Assembly (NCBI GenBank): GCA_014885115.2
Contig: WKLE02000041.1
Location: 1-34,369, forward strand
Direction of reading: 5' to 3'
DNA: 34,369 nucleotides
DNA from: Asterionellopsis glacialis
Lineage: Eukaryota > Bacillariophyta > Plagiogrammaphyceae > Rhaphoneidales > Asterionellopsidaceae
Both the position numbers and the translations under genes were made by a program. Below, piece after piece: positions 20,401 through 30,854 of this stretch. The stretch's first letter is position 1; each line of letters begins with the position of its first letter. The notes beneath the pieces are model-generated. The model was not told the origin of the DNA. It was given only the letters and a program-made list of their open reading frames with translations, and ran no database searches.

Positions 20401-20680
20401 GCATTTGCTTGAATTTATCATTTACTTCCACACCACTCCCTCTTCTTCTAGAGTTATAGAGAACTGTTACTTTTTGATTTGCATTCGAATAATACTTATC
20501 ATCTTTTTGATGAAGGTCCTTTTGGATGGAACAAGACCGACACAATGGCAAACAGGAGGTGCTTGTTGTTTCTCTGTCATCGAATATCCATTTAGCACAT
20601 TGTGGATGTACTGGATTTTTGCATTCAACACATTTACATATATCATTATTGTAAACTCTACTTCTTTTTCAACTATTTTC
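20400..20680 (-). pseudogene. Transposon A accessory gene: PHD-like zinc finger
   Basis: An open frame without ATG (about 20677-20342) carries CKCVECKNPVHPQC and then, about 25 residues later, CLPLCRSC. The Cys/His spacing (CxxC ... HxxC ... CxxC) and the conserved PVHPQCAKWIF resemble a PHD or related treble-clef finger. It precedes the Ulp1 module by roughly 55 residues in what was probably one polypeptide. A stop (TGA near 20680) marks the upstream limit I can follow. The finger could tether the protein to chromatin or to a protein partner. Confidence 0.6.
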
Positions 20681-20989
20681 ACCTTACTTTTCAATATTGC
20701 TGCCAGCATAGTGCAGGAGATCTTTAAAGAACTCATAGAATTACAGCTCAATGATAGGGAAACTGGTTTAGGTACCAAATGTTATGTTCACTCAATAGGA
20801 AATGTATTTCTGCATTTTGAAATGTGCTTCATTATTGGTGATACCGTATGACATGATTATTTGTGTTGTCATTACCAATCATATTCACAAAAGACACCCA
20901 AAACATGTCAGGTATGTAATATCAAGTGGATGACATTGAAAATCCGGCAATCTCATGTACCTGGACCAAGGCGGATGATGTTTATAATG
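20681..20989. other. Intergenic region between transposons A and B
   Basis: No supported gene. A plus-strand open run overlapping 20399-20851 is the shadow of the zinc-finger gene. The divergent starts of the A accessory gene (minus) and the B transposase remnant (plus) face away from here, so promoters could lie here, but I see no diagnostic motif. Confidence 0.4.
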
Positions 20990-22767
20990 TAATATCTGAA
21001 TGCATGAACAATATAACAAACCACCATCAAATTACTGTCAAAAGGGAAAGAGCGCAATCCTTATTTCATCATCTTTTCATACCAGTTTTTTGAGATACAT
21101 ATTTTTTGTGCTAGCAAGTATGGAATCTTGGGTGCAACACCATATGAAGTACTTCACATGCTTCTATAAGGGAGGAAGAAAAATTCTTTGCAATGTCTCT
21201 TCAATTATATTGAACTCATTTCCACTGAAACTGGATTCAAGAAAAAAGAAAGATTTGATAAAACCGGATTTGAGAGATGTGTAAGAATCATATCACAACA
21301 CTCCAAAAGGCAAAGTGATAGAAATGTCCCGAAATGTCATTCAACACCGGTGTGACAACCCTTGCTGGAAGTCAGGGACAGGAGTACATAGGTCTTTCAA
21401 TCTTAAGTATTGTTGCTCTTCCAGGCATACTAAATGATGCACATATAGAAAAGAAGTTCGCCTCTCTGCTATGGTTGGGTGTTGTGTTATATTCAAAAAT
21501 TGCAAGGGATCAATTTCCTAAAAATGAACTTGTATGACCCTATGAAAATGATGATTGTCATTTCTTTTTGGTTGTACAAGATTACAATGATCAATATATA
21601 GGTGTTAGTGGAAAACAATGAAAAATACATTCACCCAGCACAGGCACTAAACAACAAAATTGCATGGCCTCACTCACCTAATGAAACAGATACAGGCTTT
21701 TGGATTGGCAGAAAATTTCAATGGTAACTATCTAGAATTACATTTAAAAACATTCATCAAACATCCCACAAAGCAAACAAGAAGGACTCATCAAGACTTT
21801 TTGGCAGATCTAACACAGAGGTGGTCAGAAATATCATCCATCAAAGATTTTTTATCTCATACCACTATTTCCCAATTAGATGTTGGTGATGTTGGTTGTA
21901 CAATCACAAACAAACAGTCATCCATTGGAAATGAATACTCACTTAATAATGCATATCAAACCCGACTAGTAAAACTAACCAGATCAAGATTTACTTTCAG
22001 AATGGACTCTTCCAGGGGTAATTGGTCCTTGTACAACAAAGGCAAGCTTGATAGAAACATGTCGTCACTGCCCTTTACACAAGAAAGTATTTTTTGTAAA
22101 GCCACTAAAAAATTTCTTAGAGATGTTGCACAGCAAGGTATAGTTTGTGTTGATTGTCATTATGAACTTTGATCAAAGAAGACAGATGGCAGTGAGGGAA
22201 TTATTATGAGATGCAATCCAAATTTTAAAGGAAGTCTGTGATATGATTGGATTGAAGTTGCATATAGGGTTAGCAATGATGATTCAGTGGACGATACAAT
22301 TCTTCCAGCATGTCTAATGTTGTGGTTTGCAATAAAGGGTAACAACCAAGATGAAACAAAAATATATGCCTTGATACAACTCTCTCATTCCATAAAAACA
22401 CCATGTTATTCTGACGTTCACATGCTTCATATTGACCATCTGCATACAGAGGCATCGGTAGTTATTCAGTAAGTGAAACTTGCTTTGTCCTACCAGGAAT
22501 TAAAAGAAACAAGGCTACAGACAGCATTATTTCTTCAAATGCTTTTGATTGTACCGATTTCATTTATTTTCCAACAAGAGAATTCTGGCATAGATTGAGT
22601 TTGAAGAAATTTGGTTCCAATGATTCAGAGGACAGCTCAGTGGAAGAGCAACAAGACAATCCTTTGGAAGAGAATGATAAAAGCAATAGCATGCTGCAAA
22701 ACCCTGAGGAAGGCAATGACACAGACACGGCAGAATCAGATGAAGACTACTTAGTGTTGGGTCTATA
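20990..22767 (+). pseudogene. Transposon B transposase, C-terminal half
   Basis: The frames are mixed, but motifs appear in a sensible order: GATPYEVLHMLL (about 21130), SLQCLFNYIELISTETGF, RQSDRNVP then MSFNTGVTTLAGSQGQEYIGLSI (21270-21420), and an open 170-codon part (21660-22172) with LTRSRFTFRMDSSRGNW and GIVCVDCHYEL. Next comes YDWIEVAYRVSNDD with ILPACLMLWFAI, the counterpart of RAHPYY..RPWHDF in transposon A. The gene closes with an acidic tail (SNDSEDSSVEEQQ) and a stop at 22765-22767. I assign it to the C-terminal half of a Plavaka-like transposase. The N-terminal half is not in the window. Confidence 0.55.
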
Positions 22768-22769
22768 AT

Positions 22770-22860
22770 GGAGACCTCTAATCCATGGGTCCTTTTTCAA
22801 AACAAAGGAGACCTCAAATCCAAGGTTGGGTCATTGTTGGAGACCTCAAATCCACGGGTC
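22770..22860 (+). repeat. Three copies of GGAGACCTCAAATCCA..GGGTC
   Basis: Units lie at 22770-22791, 22807-22832 and 22839-22860. The second has a four-base insertion, and the spacers differ. They begin three bases after the transposase stop. Confidence 0.85.
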
Positions 22861-22986
22861 ATTATTATATTAAAAGGAGATTTCTTAAGCAAGTTACAAT
22901 TATGTTGTTGATTCTGTGGGATAGGCCAAATACAGATATTATCCCTTTCGGGCAACATATCAAGCAGGCAAACCCAAACACATCAA

Positions 22987-23050
22987 TTACATTGTAATGT
23001 AACTTGTGTTGTTCCGCTGAGTGATCTTGAAGATCACTCATGGGATGAGT
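22987..23050. repeat. Cluster of three hairpins
   Basis: TTACATT/AATGTAA arms (22987-23002, 2-nt loop); TGAGTGATCTT/AAGATCACTCA arms (23018-23040, 1-nt centre); CACTCAT/ATGAGTG arms (23034-23050, 3-nt loop). The last two share bases, so they are mutually exclusive structures. A T-rich run follows. They may act in 3'-end formation for the converging genes. Confidence 0.8.
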
Positions 23051-23089
23051 GTTGATTTTTTGTGATTTTATAGTTGTGTTATTTGTTTT

Positions 23090-23580
23090 CAAATAAAATA
23101 AATTTAAAAAGACTACAATTGCACTCCTTTTTGATGTATTCTTCCATTAACAATTTGTAGGCAATGCATCTGACTGTGTTTACATATTGAAATAGCCAAA
23201 TCCATTCTTGTTTTGAGCAGTCTTTATTTCTTATTCCAAGATCAATGAGTACACCTTTTTCATCAACTCATGTGTGATGGATTTTCCTAAACAATTACAT
23301 ATAGCATAAGAGCATTCTGACTGTCATGCTTTGTTCTGTAGTTGTCACCTGACAATAAACCACAAGGAAATGACCAGTTACCCAAATTGCACTGCCTTTC
23401 ACCAGTTGTTATGGTAGATGATCACCCCTTATTTTTATTGTCAAATGAGGAGGATATTTCTTGAAGGGTAAAGCAGCACTTTCTAGTAACATATGCAAAC
23501 ATTCATGGATGATTGATAGTACAGGATCGACTTCAAGGAAGAAAGATCAGAGATACTGGAGTGGGGATTGGTATATTATC
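23090..23580 (-). pseudogene. Minus-strand coding remnant downstream of the B accessory gene
   Basis: No ATG-led frame of useful length exists, but minus-strand frames give protein-like segments: TTGERQCNLGNWSFPCGLL near 23400, and GVLIDLGIRNKDC then WIWLFQYVNTVRCIAYKLL over about 23260-23110. They lie in different frames with stops between them. They could be the C-terminus of the gene at 23581-26281 or the tail of another element. The function is unknown. Confidence 0.35.
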
Positions 23581-26281
23581 CTATGAATCAAATAATGAAC
23601 CCTCAAATATTTCGGGATCAGCAATAAATTCATCTTCATCTATCTCATAATCACTGTCAATATCACTGAAATTATTCCAGTCTTTTATAAGTTTATCAGC
23701 TGTTAGCATGTTGCTAAACTTTTTTCTCTGACTTTTATATTCAATTCCATCATTAATCGATGGGCCTTGATTTTGGATGATTCGCATAGTGATTTTGATC
23801 TCCATCTAGTTGGCATACAGTTTTCCAGTAATTCTCTTGTCTTCGTACCCTTCTTGTTGGATGAAGGTTTTAAACAGTTTTGATAATTTTTGTGAATTTT
23901 CCTACAACTCTCATCTTTGTTAAGTAACATAACTCTCAAACAAAGATGGGACCGGTCCACCCTCTATTTTCCACCCATTTGAAGATTTTTCATCTGAACA
24001 AATGTAGAAAACAATATCCTTTTGATCAACACCATCAACCATACAGTACAAAATTGTTTCACCCTGTGTAGAAAATCTATACTATCCCTTGACAACAGTA
24101 TTGTACCATCTAAGCTCAGTTTGACCAATGCTTTGAATTCTCACATCTCTCCAGTATTCACAAACTGCATTTCTATGAACGACTCTATATACTTCTGCGA
24201 GAACAATTGGTATAGATGATCCATCAATTTTGAGCGTTGTCTGCTTGATGTAATCCCCTTTCTTACAAAATATTCTGTAGTGTTATTTGCATCACAGAAA
24301 AATAGCTTCATTGCAAAATCATTGTGGAATTATTCCTGTAAGCAATGCTATGGCAACAATATGATGCAATAAAAGATCACCAGCACCATACAAACCTCTA
24401 TTGGAAACTTTATTTGACATTCTTTCCACAAGACTTTGTATTGTAAGATCCTCCTGGAATCGAGCAATTGCCAGAATGTGTACCAAAGTATGTATTGACT
24501 GGATTACCACTGTGGTTTGAAAGGGTTTGCCTACACTTGGTTGAAACTGTCTATAAGGATCACCGGATACTGTACCATAATGGTTTATGCTTTCTTTTAA
24601 ATAAGCGATAGTTGTTGGAACATCTCCATACTGACCAGTTTGTGATGATAGTAAAAAATGAATTGCTAGCCATGCTACAGGACTTGGAGTCCAGATAATT
24701 GTATACAACATGTCAGCAATATTGTACAGTATCCTTGGTGTTTTCTGAAGCCATCTAAGAATAGTGGAAGCATATAATGAATAAAAATTCTAACACTTAT
24801 CCAAAAAGGGAGCAACTGCCTTGTAACATCTACCATCATTTAGTTTTCCCAAATGATTGGATCCATCAAAAATGTATATCAAACTGTCAGGTTGCAATCG
24901 TGTTCCCAAGCACATATCAATGGAAATAGTGAGTTCCTTTTTTATATCATCAAATGCTCCAAGTCTATGAACGCCATCTTGCAAACATTTACCAGAATAC
25001 CCTTCAATGTGCACCCGTCTATAATTGTCATTATCTGTATGGGAGTTTTCAGAGTTGTTTTTGTTGTACGCTTCAACTTCTTGTCAAAGCTGATCCATTC
25101 TAAGTTTGATTCTTAGCCAGTGTTGTTCGATCGTCAATGCAGATATATTTGTAACACTGAAAAGGTTGGAATTGTCGTTTTTTCCTAAATTATGTGAGGA
25201 GGAATTGTCTTAAGTTTGAACCTCAGCATTGTTTTGAATGTTGTGAAGTATGGTCCCAATCAAACAAAAAGAAAAGTTGTAATTTTGCGGAGTGTCTTGG
25301 TCATTCTTGTCAAAGTCAATGTGTGCATTCAAATGAACAGTTGGCAAACCACCAGTTAATCCTATGGATAAATTTGGAATAATATTTTCTGTTCTGGACA
25401 AAAAATGTAGTCTCCAAATTTCTATTTTAATAAGGAGAGTGCATAGAATTTGATAACATTCTTGTTGGAGAATGGCTTCCTCTTGAATTCATAGGATGAT
25501 TTAGAAACAAGAACATTTACAATTTTTGTAAGCCTTGGAGCCATAGATGCAATATCTTGTGATAAAGTAGTATTCAAATTCCAACCAGGGATATTATTGT
25601 GTTTCATCATAATTTCTGGAAGATAGACATTTTCATTGATGGAATTGTTGGTAGTATTCTGTGGCAAAAAAATAAGATCAAGCCTTCTCTGATCCTTGGT
25701 CATGGTCTGGAATCACTGATGATGATTCTATGAATGTGGCAATAGTATTAATATTGGATGCCTTTATGTTGCTTAATGCAAATTGATTCATGATAAAAAT
25801 TGGTGCGTGATCAGTATAGTCTTTGTTAGGTAGGTAGAGAAGTATTTTTTTCTTCTTGAAAGGTAAATCAACCAAGCAGCAATTAGATATAAAATCGTCA
25901 AGTTCCAACAGATGAATTGTATAATGCGGATGCCGATCAAGGCTTTGTAGTATATGTACTTGATTGATGCAACCAAAAATGAGGTGTACGCGACAACAAA
26001 ATTTTATCCAGCACTTGTTTAGTCCCCCCAAAGCACCCACCAAATAAAAAAAAGTGTGTCTCTTCTTTTGCAGCAACATCCATCTCTTTGATTACAAGAA
26101 TCGGACAATTTTTTTTTGCCCATGTCATTTTCTTCTTGGTTTTGATATTTTGACACAAAGAAATAACCTCGTCATAAGCCGAAAATATTCTTGAATTGTA
26201 GTTGTGAGGTTTCACCATGACAACAAATTCTTTATGTTGCTGTTGTTGTTGTTTGGTGTTCAATGAAATGAACTCCCCCAA
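23581..26281 (-). pseudogene. Transposon B accessory gene, decayed, unknown function
   Basis: A chain of minus-strand frames from ATG 26281: a Gln-rich N-terminus and FVVMVKPHNYNSRIF; a segment with THFFLFGGCFGGTKQVLD; another with LLELDDFISN; then 25401-24319, which is a single reading frame interrupted only by stops (after EVQT, MDQL and LDKC). That part holds RLGAFDDIKKELTISID, WLAIHFLLSSQTGQYGDVP, YGTVSGDPYRQFQPS and LYGAGDLLLHHIVAIALLTG. The gene continues after a frameshift with HNDFAMKLFFC and ends in an acidic tail (SDIDSDYEIDEDEF). I associate the GAG..L..H..AI..L.G..P motif with diatom transposon proteins of unknown role. It converges on the B transposase, as in transposon A. Confidence 0.5.
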
Positions 26282-26927
26282 AAATTTGCTGCTGGAGGGA
26301 GTTTGTTCTTTGCTGCACAGTTAATTCTGGCACTAGTTCCAGGTAGGTAATTAGTTGAAGTTTCTTCTGATGTGGATTTCCAAGTAGGAATAGTACTGGA
26401 TGTTAAGGGGGGTTATGTTAATTCTGGTACTAGTTGGTACATGTGTAAATTCTGAGTAGGTACTGTATGTACCAGCTTACATTAACAAGAAGGTATAAAG
26501 TTGAAGTTTCTTCTGATCAAGGATTTCTTAGTAGGAAAAGTACTAGATTTTAGGGGGGGTTGTGTATTACTACTCAATTTTATATCATAATGAGTTAACT
26601 AATATACAATGAAGAGTGCGAAATAAGAACATGAATACTGATGATACAAAAATGAAAATCATAAATATTTGAAACTACAAAATGAGGGTAAATATGATAC
26701 AACATCAAAAAGTATAAGTATTCAAAAATAGAAATACCACTAGACAAGAGGATGTGTTGTGGAAAAATGTGTTTTTGTTGATTTTTACTAGAGAAAAATA
26801 CACGACATAGAATGAAAAACAAAGTGAAGGAATTACCCAAAAAATAAAAAATGGTAAGGAGTACGAGAAATAGAAAGAAAAAAATGACAGGAACGCACTC
26901 AAAAGTAGTGGCCGTGCAAAGAAAAAG
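26282..26927. other. Intergenic region with a degenerate direct duplication
   Basis: No gene is supported; minus-strand open runs here are rich in Phe/Leu/Ser from A-rich DNA and are not convincing. It contains two copies of a composite block, described separately. Confidence 0.5.
26320..26561 (+). repeat. Imperfect direct duplication ending in a G run
   Basis: GTTAATTCTGG.ACTAGTT at 26320-26338 recurs at 26417-26435. GTTGAAGTTTCTTCTGAT, then GATTTC..AGTAGGAA.AGTACT.GAT and a G run at 26354-26414, recurs at 26500-26561. The second copy carries about 45 bp of extra sequence in the middle. Confidence 0.8.
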
Positions 26928-28397
26928 ATGGAAGTATCACTGACAATAAGATCAAAAAAGGGTAAGTTGTCAAACATTGAAGGATCGACGCTGGTAACAA
27001 TAGATGCATCAATCGTATCTTCAGCAATGGGGGGTGATAGTGATGCTGAGGAGAACCAAGAAGAAGATGTTATTGTGGAGGTGGGGCAAGGTCAAAAGTC
27101 ACTAGTGGGTTTGCCAAGTACAGCATCTAAAGGAACAAAACAAAAAAAGCTAATTTTAGCACATGAAAAATGGAATGCAGAGGAAGAAAAGAATTTAAAA
27201 AAAATAAGACAAAGATCGTAAGAAAAAAAAAGTACAGAGGCTGTTGCACCTGATTGGGAAGAGGATGAGATGATGCTGGTAGATGACATGATGGTTGAGG
27301 ATATTGATAACTATGTTAGAGTATTTTTAGATGAAACAGATAAAAACAGCACTGTTACTGTTGATGGTTACAGAAAATATATACAATATGTGATTGAGAG
27401 TAAAAATAGGGTGGATATGAGAGTACAGAAGTATAAGCAGTTATTGAAAAAAAGGGAAGAGGAGGATGCACTGGGTAAATTAGGTGAAACTATGTTGGCA
27501 AAAGTGAAGAGTATTGTTGGTACATATGCTATGATGGGTAAGAAGGTATTTTTTCCAATAATGGCTGTTTGTAAGTCACATGGGAAATCAATGAGTGCAG
27601 CACAGGTGTTCCATACCTGTGCATTTGCAAAAAATGTTTTAGACAAATTCATGAAAGAGGAATGGCCAGGTAGTGAAAGTTGGAATTGAAAGGATGTCTG
27701 GGAAGGAAATTTGAGTTTATGTGAGGTAGGAAAGGAGGCAGTGGAATTTCTACAACACTCCTGTAATCAGACAGGCCAGAGAATTAAGGTGACATTATTG
27801 CATTTCTTTCAGTTACCATATGAAGGTATGACAGAGAAACAGAAATTGGAAGCAGTGTATACAATGAGTCAAAAGGGGAGAGGTGATGTAGATGCTTTGA
27901 GGAAATGTTTACTGTACTTGTTAGCATTATTTTGTACAGAAAAGGAAGGTCACAGCGCCTACAATTATTTGGCATGTAGCAACCTATGGCAAAGAAGCAG
28001 AAAATTTGATTGGAAAGTAGAGCTAAATGAACTTGATGGAACAACCTTATCGCAGAAGATTTCCTCTAAAAAATTTGCATACATCCAAACAGTCATTTAT
28101 AACAACATTATTGAGGATGAGGATAGAGAATTGGTATTTAAACCAGTTATTGATAAGTTGAGATTTACGTCCATAGAGGGATTGTAGTATTATACCAATA
28201 AAGTGAATGAAGATATTAGGTGGGAAAAGGAGTTCAATAAAAATACAAGAATGTGGAGGAAAGGCAAAAGAGAAAAAATAGGAGAAGAGCATGTTAGTGA
28301 TGAACCAGTTGTTTGTGACCTTACATTTGATAATGATGATTATATGATCTCATTTGAGGCGGCAAATAGTATGATGTCAGGAAAAAATAAAGTATAG
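26928..28397 (+). pseudogene. Unrecognised gene: one phase with three in-frame stops
   Basis: From ATG 26928 to TAG 28395-28397 the same reading phase (about 490 codons) stays protein-like. It is interrupted only by TAA 27219-27221, TGA 27687-27689 and TAG 28185-28187. The N-terminus is acidic and charged (SDAEENQEEDVIVEV, HEKWNAEEEKNLKKI). The middle is helical, with VDGYRKYIQYVIESKN, YKQLLKKREEED and MMGKKVFFPIMAVCKSHGKS. The later part has LRKCLLYLLALFCTEKEGH and FAYIQTVIYNNIIEDED. I do not recognise a domain. No frameshift was needed, unlike the neighbouring transposon genes. It could be an accessory gene of a nearby element or a decaying host gene. Confidence 0.55.
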
Positions 28398-28981
28398 AAG
28401 ATAGCACGTAAAAAATAGTACTAATAAAAATCAGTGAATTTTGTAAATAACTGGAGAAAAAATTGTACATATAAACAATAGTAATTTGTTTTTTTTTAAA
28501 TACAACCTCATAATAAGACTTTGTGTTTTCAATTGTGCATTCCAATGTGCAACTTTTTGAGATGTACATGTATTAATATACAAAATTTGTGTGATGATAC
28601 ACACCACAAGTAGTATATTAAAGTACATCCTATTTTTGTATTATTATATGAGGTTCACTTTATGTGTTGAATTTGAAAAGTCTCAACCCATGTATGAATG
28701 GAAAACTACATAACTTATCAAGTTGTGACAAGTAGCAGGGCTAACAAACAAATTACTTCCAGTCACCCAGCCTGAATTTAAGTCAATTGTTACCAGGGCA
28801 TCCCCCTGCGCAACAGTGATCATAAATCCAAACAAAAATTGGTTAACCTCTAGCATAGGAAATTGCTGAGAGGGCCAATATTTGGGCTCTAGGTCAGAAC
28901 ACTGGACAAACAAAGACAGCTTGGATGTGATCTTGATTTTTTGATAAATCAAGACTTGACACTTGAGGTATGTGGTGCAGT

Positions 28982-29189
28982 GACTTGGAGCTGTCCTGAT
29001 GCGTCGTGTTGCTGTGGCTGCTGCCTGAGTCGCCGCATTGCTGTGAAATCAAAACTGACTTATCCTTGGAGACTTGAAAATTGAGAGACTTGGAGCTGTG
29101 ATGCGTCACATTGCTGTGGCTGCTGCCTGAGTCGCATCATTGCTGTGGTTGCTGCCTGAGTTGTGTCACGTTGCTGTGGTTCTGCCTGA
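28982..29189 (+). repeat. GCTG-rich tandem repeat
   Basis: TTGCTGTGGCTGCTGCCTGAG occurs at 29009 and 29111, with variants at 29139 and 29171. The preceding block GACTTGGAGCTGT is also duplicated (28982 and 29087). The pattern suggests duplication of a roughly 105-bp unit followed by expansion of its end. Confidence 0.8.
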
Positions 29190-29331
29190 AAATTTTACAT
29201 CAGGAGACAAAATAAGGTGGTGAGATTCTTGGTACTGTAGCATGTAGATTCCTACACACTAGAAAAAAGCAGCCAAAAAAGCAGCTGAAAAAAAAAGGAC
29301 ACCAGAACCTGCTAATTTGTGAACAATTACC

Positions 29332-29371
29332 ATGTGTGTACTACTTGCTATGGTGCATGTAGTGCACACAT
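29332..29371. repeat. Hairpin, 12 of 13 bp paired
   Basis: ATGTGTGTACTAC (29332-29344) pairs with GTAGTGCACACAT (29359-29371) with one mismatch and a 14-nt loop. Confidence 0.7.
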
Positions 29372-29684
29372 CATTTACTTACCTTTTTGTCTTATTGATG
29401 TGCTGGTCAGAATGGTGTTTGAGTCAACACCAATAGCAGGTTATCAACTGTCATTGCTGAAGCTTCTGCTGTTACTGTTGTTTCTTTCAGTCATGCTGTT
29501 GTTGCTGTTTAAAAAAAAGAAAACCAGGGTCATGGATCTGGAAAGAACAACATGGTGTGGTACTGTGTGCAGGCAAGCATAAAATATTATTATTGTGCAG
29601 AAACATGCAGCCTTCTGCACAGAATGTGCACAAAAAAGAATTCTGTAAAAATTGCAAAATTCCATAACAATTGCATGGTGTTAT

Positions 29685-29802
29685 AGTATGCACCAAATCA
29701 TCCCTGTAGAATGCAGGAAATTATTTTGGGTATCCATGAATAAACTACCATACAAATTGCAGTAAGTACAAGTATGCACCAAATCATCACTGGAAAATAC
29801 AG
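29685..29802 (+). repeat. Direct repeat, 86-bp period
   Basis: AGTATGCACCAAATCATC.CTG.A.AAT.CAGG occurs at 29685-29717 and again from 29771. It is probably an old tandem duplication. Confidence 0.7.
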
Positions 29803-30156
29803 GGCATTAGTATTGGGCAAAAAGAGGCAAATTTGCATGAACACTATGAATTACTAAGAGTTTCTATGCAGCCAATAATTCAACCTACTAAAAATACACA
29901 AATCCCTACGTAAGGCAGGGAAAATCTATAGGCATGAAAAATTCATGTTAGAAGCTACCGAATTTTGAATTGGCGAATATTGGTACAATTTAGCAGAATA
30001 TTATACTTACACAAATTTTTAACATACATATTGTACCACCACGCCACTTTTTTGAAATTATTTGATATTCCACTTTTTTTCAAATATCTTCCAAACATTT
30101 TTATTCACAATCCAGACCCATGGAAATGACTCACTCCCCCCAAAAAAACTCACACC

Positions 30157-30854
30157 ATGGCGGAATCATTGAGTAAAAATTTGCCAGTCAGGTACAGGCA
30201 AAATAGTTCAGCAGAATTGTATGTAACTCCACCAACAGAGAACCATACTAAAGAATCAACAAAACATTTTAGTAACTCATCATCCATTAGTTTGTCTAAA
30301 GATGAGCTGAAATACCAGCAACTTCTGAAGCAGGTAGAACATTTGAAAAATGTCAACCAAGAATTAAGGACCCAGCAGCAGCAAGCCACTACCCATGCCA
30401 AATATGTAAGTTCCTACCAATGTTGCCCTAATTTGTCTAAAGCCATCGCAAGGAAAGTCAAGTATGAAGTTTTTAGGGAAATCAAGTTTATTACTTCACA
30501 AGAAGAACTAGATGACTTAGATCAACCTAACAGTATTGGTAATTAAGTGTTCGAAATGTTTCCAATAGCACCTGAAGACAAGTGCATGTTCTGGAACACC
30601 TACAAAGGTGTAGTAAAGAATGCCATAGCTACTAGGTGCAATGATGTAAACAATGCTATTCAAAAGGTTGTTGTTGCTATGTTAAAATGCAGTAAGCCAA
30701 AGTGTCATTAATCATAAAGGTGACTACTCAGATAATGAAGACAATGATGATACTTTTGACAACATCCCTGCAGATGAAAACAAAAGGCCTACTTCATTAA
30801 GTGAAAGTCAAGGCCAACATCTAAAAACTTTAGTAACAAGTACTCAATTAGTTT
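30157..30854 (+). pseudogene. SDEAFALL-family gene, 5' part
   Basis: ATG 30157 has a good context (ACCATGG). The frame encodes a Ser/Thr-rich start, a predicted coiled coil (ELKYQQLLKQVEHLKNVNQEL, with a Gln run), and then CCPNLSKAIARKVKYEVFREI. TAA 30544-30546 is followed in the same phase by MFPIAPEDKCMFWNTYKGVVKNAI, ending near 30711. A second frame then gives an acidic part (SDNEDNDDTFDNIPADE) and stops at 30858-30860, inside a GTAAGT. It appears to be the N-terminal part of the gene that resumes near 31025. I recall similar proteins next to transposons in diatoms and some animals, but their role is unknown. Confidence 0.5.

Larger units (their letters stand above)
3315..20680 (+). mobile_element. 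DNA transposon A (Plavaka/CACTA-like), split by nested retroelements
   Basis: The coding span of one DNA transposon as inferred here. A plus-strand transposase begins at 3315 with a C2H2 finger and resumes at 15653 after about 12 kb of inserted retroelements, ending at 17797. A minus-strand accessory gene converges on it and stops 28 bp away at 17826. Such elements typically pair a DDE transposase with a Ulp1-type protease. Terminal inverted repeats were not identified, so the span covers the coding part only. Confidence 0.6.
22768..23089. other. Intergenic region between converging genes
   Basis: No gene. Three short direct repeats (22770-22860) and a cluster of three hairpins (22987-23050) sit between the ends of a plus-strand and a minus-strand transposon gene. 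Confidence 0.6.
28398..30156. other. Long gene-free stretch rich in short repeats
   Basis: No convincing gene. Open runs such as 29319-29582 arise from CTG/TTG-rich and A-rich DNA. The stretch contains a GCTG-rich tandem repeat (28982-29189), a hairpin (29332-29371) and a direct repeat (29685-29802), and it becomes very AT-rich towards 30100. Confidence 0.55.

Noticed and set aside
20399..20851. 150-codon plus-strand frame with hydrophobic stretches
   Set aside because: It is antisense to the zinc-finger and Ulp1-entry segments, which carry ordered Cys/His and WLND motifs.
26595..26977. Minus-strand frames rich in Phe, Ser and Leu
   Set aside because: Typical reading of A-rich DNA on the opposite strand; no ordered motif.
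27219..28187. Stop-codon reassignment in this genome
   Set aside because: All three stop codons occur inside the same frame, and other genes in the window also use all three as apparent breaks, so decay is simpler.
29319..29582. 87-codon frame with a Leu-rich apparent membrane segment
   Set aside because: The Leu run comes from CTG/TTG-rich repetitive DNA; no signal or homologue recognised.
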